This document shows, in pieces, positions 63,389-64,000 of a stretch of 64,000 bases of DNA. Position 1 is the stretch's first letter, and every line of letters starts with the position of its first letter. The notes under the pieces were generated by a model, which did not search any database, had not been told where the DNA came from, and saw nothing but the letters and a program-made list of their open reading frames with translations. Source of the DNA: Sulfuritalea sp. (GTDB lineage: Bacteria > Pseudomonadota > Gammaproteobacteria > Burkholderiales > Rhodocyclaceae); contig JADJQA010000023.1 of assembly GCA_016712985.1 (NCBI GenBank), forward strand, positions 1-64,000. The letters are read 5' to 3'. The position numbers and the translations under genes are program-made.

Positions 63389-64000
63389 TCATGGCGGCAG
63401 ACCACCATACCAGCGCTGCATGGCGCGCCGCCGGTGCAGTTCCCTCGCCTCGCCCGCGGGCCGCCACAATGCGTGTCCGCTGGCCGCCCGGGTCATGAAA
63501 TCGAGCCAGGCCAGATGCCGGCGCAGCACCCGCTGGCGGCGGTGCTCGATCAGCGGATTGAATATTCCATGCCGCGAAAACAGTTGCCGAGGGTTCTTCC
63601 GTACCCAAAGCCAGGAGCCCATTTCCAGCGTCAGCGGCAGGAACACTCGGTCGCCCCGCTCCAGCGCGCGCAGGTAGAGGTAGTCCCACAAGTCGCCGTG
63701 CGCCAGGTATTGCCGGCTCTGCGGCTCGAACACGTAGCGGTGGTGGCTGTGCGTCTGGTCGAGGATTTCCATCAGCGCATGCAATTCCGCCAGATGCGGA
63801 ACCGGCAGCACGGTGTGCGCATACGGAAACCAGATCCGGTCATTGACGCCGAAGCCGGAATGGCAATCGACGACGATGCTGAAGCCATGGCTGAGCAACT
63901 CCTCGTCGACCAGATCGCATACGGCGGCGGTTTCCGCCTCCAGCGGCGCATCGAGCGGGCCGCGATACCAGGGCAGGCGCGGCGAGAAGCGATGTCCGCC
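63389..64000 (-). CDS. M14-type zinc carboxypeptidase-like protein, partial
   Basis: The frame is open to the window edge, so the start and the first zinc motif (HxxE) are outside. Visible are FSPRLPWYRGPLDAPLEAET, then SIVVDCHSGFGVNDRIWFPY with a zinc-ligand-like His, and the C-terminal LPLTLEMGSWLWVRKNPRQL with a Glu in the position of the catalytic acid of M14 peptidases. 204 codons are visible. It probably belongs to the succinylglutamate-desuccinylase/carboxypeptidase group; the substrate is unknown. Confidence 0.65.
   Translation of the reverse strand, partial: GGHRFSPRLPWYRGPLDAPLEAETAAVCDLVDEELLSHGFSIVVDCHSGFGVNDRIWFPYAHTVLPVPHLAELHALMEILDQTHSHHRYVFEPQSRQYLAHGDLWDYLYLRALERGDRVFLPLTLEMGSWLWVRKNPRQLFSRHGIFNPLIEHRRQRVLRRHLAWLDFMTRAASGHALWRPAGEARELHRRRAMQRWYGGLPP

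Overview
This is a GC-rich chromosomal window whose gene content and order (secG, tRNA-Leu(GAG), then nuoA to nuoN; NarX/NarL-type regulators; LysC; DgkA) fit a betaproteobacterium, most likely of the Rhodocyclales. The carbon genes resemble those I recall from 'Candidatus Accumulibacter'; that placement is an inference. At least eleven single-base frameshifts break well-conserved genes, many at G, C or T runs, so this looks like a draft assembly with indel errors. Interrupted genes below are called as functional unless stated.

Layout. 0-9.6 kb: gltX, tRNA-Val, a graveyard of gene fragments and repeats, a membrane diguanylate cyclase, a flavodoxin, lysC, a radical SAM protein, a QueD-type protein and an acyl-CoA ligase. 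9.6-16.6 kb: GST and enoyl-CoA hydratase, tRNA-Ser, an accessory stretch (VapC-like toxin remnant with intact antitoxin, transposase remnant, attC-like hairpin), a second GST, and a nudix / cytoplasmic NarX-like kinase / NarL-like regulator operon. 16.7-32.3 kb: complex I (nuoA-N, minus strand) preceded by tRNA-Leu and secG.

32.4-42.8 kb is the most distinctive carbon-metabolism region. A four-subunit E. coli-type fumarate reductase (frdABCD) sits behind a near-perfect FNR box at -41.5. It is followed by an unknown gene and by genes for the second half of the 3-hydroxypropionate bi-cycle: mesaconyl-C4-CoA hydratase (meh, divergent), succinyl-CoA:malate/citramalate CoA-transferase (smtA, smtB), mesaconyl-CoA C1-C4 transferase (mct) and malyl/citramalyl-CoA lyase (mcl). 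The C1-specific hydratase mch is not in the window. Together these would link fumarate, malate and succinate to glyoxylate, pyruvate and acetyl-CoA.

43-51.3 kb holds a thioredoxin plus CcdA-like pair, a transglutaminase-like protein, a citrate-synthase homologue that has lost its catalytic histidines, a CMDGR (carbonic-anhydrase-like) protein, a hydrolase and a wax ester synthase/DGAT with a basic tail.

51.4-62.1 kb looks like a phosphate-starvation module: pstSCAB on the minus strand, and divergently an acyltransferase, OlsB (ornithine lipid), two GT4 glycosyltransferases, DgkA, a PlcP-type phospholipase C and a CYTH-CHAD protein. This set could replace phospholipids with glycolipids and ornithine lipids. 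The pstS/acyltransferase junction at about 55,070 truncates both genes and is either a misassembly or a deletion. The window ends with two copies of a ~200-bp dispersed repeat (a shorter third copy lies between mct and mcl), an alpha/beta hydrolase and a partial M14 peptidase.
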